A stretch of DNA of 64,000 nucleotides. Origin: Streptomyces sp. TRM68416 (GTDB taxonomy: Bacteria > Actinomycetota > Actinomycetes > Streptomycetales > Streptomycetaceae). The notes beneath the pieces are model-generated. The model saw only the letters and a list, made by a program, of their open reading frames with translations, made no database searches and was not told the origin of the DNA. Within the stretch, counting starts at the first letter, position 1; each line of letters begins with the position of its first letter. This document shows, in pieces, positions 63,523 to 64,000 of the stretch. The stretch lies in NCBI RefSeq assembly GCF_014596915.1, contig NZ_JACVWU010000037.1, positions 16,601 to 80,600 on the forward strand, given 5' to 3'. A program made the position numbers and the translations under genes.

Positions 63523-63807
63523 TCACGGGTACCTGCGGTGTTCGCGGTCCCGACGGTCCTCGCGCCGCCAGCGCGCCCGGTTCTGACGGCTGTAGCGGCG
63601 GTCCCAACGTTCCTGGCGACTCCGGCGCTCCTGGTAGTCCCGGTAGTCCCCGAGATCGGAACTGCCGCCGCGGCTCCGGCCGCCGCCACGATCGCGGCCG
63701 CGTCGGGTGGCGGCATAGACCAGCACCGCCGCGGCCACCCACCAAATGGGATCGAGGAAGCCGAAGCCGAACAGGACCGTGATGAGGATGAGGAGCAGGA
63801 CGAACAC
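63523..63807 (-). CDS. Small membrane protein with Arg-rich tail
   Basis: A 94-residue protein: two short N-terminal hydrophobic stretches (VLLLILITVLFGFGFL and WWVAAAVLVYAA) followed by a highly Arg/Asp/Tyr-rich disordered tail. Recurrent in Streptomyces but of unknown function. Upstream of it (63808-64000) only promoter-like sequence is seen. Confidence 0.7.
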   Translation of the reverse strand: MFVLLLILITVLFGFGFLDPIWWVAAAVLVYAATRRGRDRGGGRSRGGSSDLGDYRDYQERRSRQERWDRRYSRQNRARWRREDRRDREHRRYP

Positions 63808-64000
63808 GGTGGGCCTCCCCGGGAGCGGGACACAGCATCGATACCGGGGACTGGGGCCTCACCCCTCAGTGTAGCCCTGCCCAACGATTGCGGATAGCGT
63901 GCGCCGCAAGCGCGTCCTGTCCTGCGTGGATGGCTGCTTGAGACCTGTTCGGGAACTGCGGCGAGGTCTAGCGTGCGACATGCCGCCCCTGCCCCCGGCA

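Noticed and set aside
63224..63862. 212-residue minus-strand open frame at the right end
   Set aside because: Overlaps the better-supported small membrane protein in another frame and has Pro/Arg/Gly-rich shadow composition.

Overview
High-GC DNA with GTG and TTG starts, 4-base stop/start overlaps, rare TTA leucine codons and typical actinomycete families (PknG-type kinase, ANTAR regulators, SsbB, ABC-F EttA) points to a Streptomyces chromosome carrying an integrated element. No rRNA, IS element or CRISPR array is visible. The only tRNA is a tRNA-Arg(TCT).

Layout. (1) 1-6924: a ROK regulator with promoter and palindromic operator, then a sugar ABC importer (binding lipoprotein and two permeases, no ATPase), a GH4 glycosidase and a BadF-type sugar kinase. 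(2) 7374-18195: a signalling locus that joins a GlnX/GlnH-like membrane sensor pair to a PknG-like kinase, then a PP2C phosphatase, a VWA protein and an FHA protein. Kinase, phosphatase and FHA protein all begin with zinc ribbons. (3) 18591-29269: mostly core genes: a PCMT-like methyltransferase, truncated hemoglobin, thioesterase, EttA, a thioester-domain surface protein with an LAxTG signal, SsbB, and a tandem pair of dynamin-like GTPases. (4) 29590-31866: tRNA-Arg(TCT), its terminator, and an unusual exonuclease-BRCT-TerD fusion.

(5) About 31.9-50.1 kb: an integrative mobilizable element. It has a tyrosine integrase and excisionase, a repeat-bearing control region, a frameshifted replication-type gene, a DnaC-like loader with an apparent CTG start, a Spd-like membrane protein, a MobC-like protein and a relaxase. 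No TraB/FtsK pump is seen. Next come two genes whose products share a matching short motif at facing ends. The cargo is a tight operon: HATPase, MurA-like enolpyruvyl transferase, metallophosphatase, two dCTP-deaminase-fold proteins with complementary loss of catalytic residues, a GT4 glycosyltransferase and a serine hydrolase. It diverges from an XRE regulator and a flavoprotein. This cargo is the best candidate for an undescribed system. A broken MFS gene sits at its right side.

(6) 50.8-63.8 kb: a stress and partner-switching island. It holds four paralogues of a DGAWWPRS family (I recall it as DUF5994). Three of them sit behind a conserved two-hairpin leader and two are followed by a paralogous small membrane protein. 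Around them are Asp23/Gls24, CsbD, a desaturase, two STAS proteins, a SpoIIE-type phosphatase, a GNAT-like protein and three ANTAR proteins.
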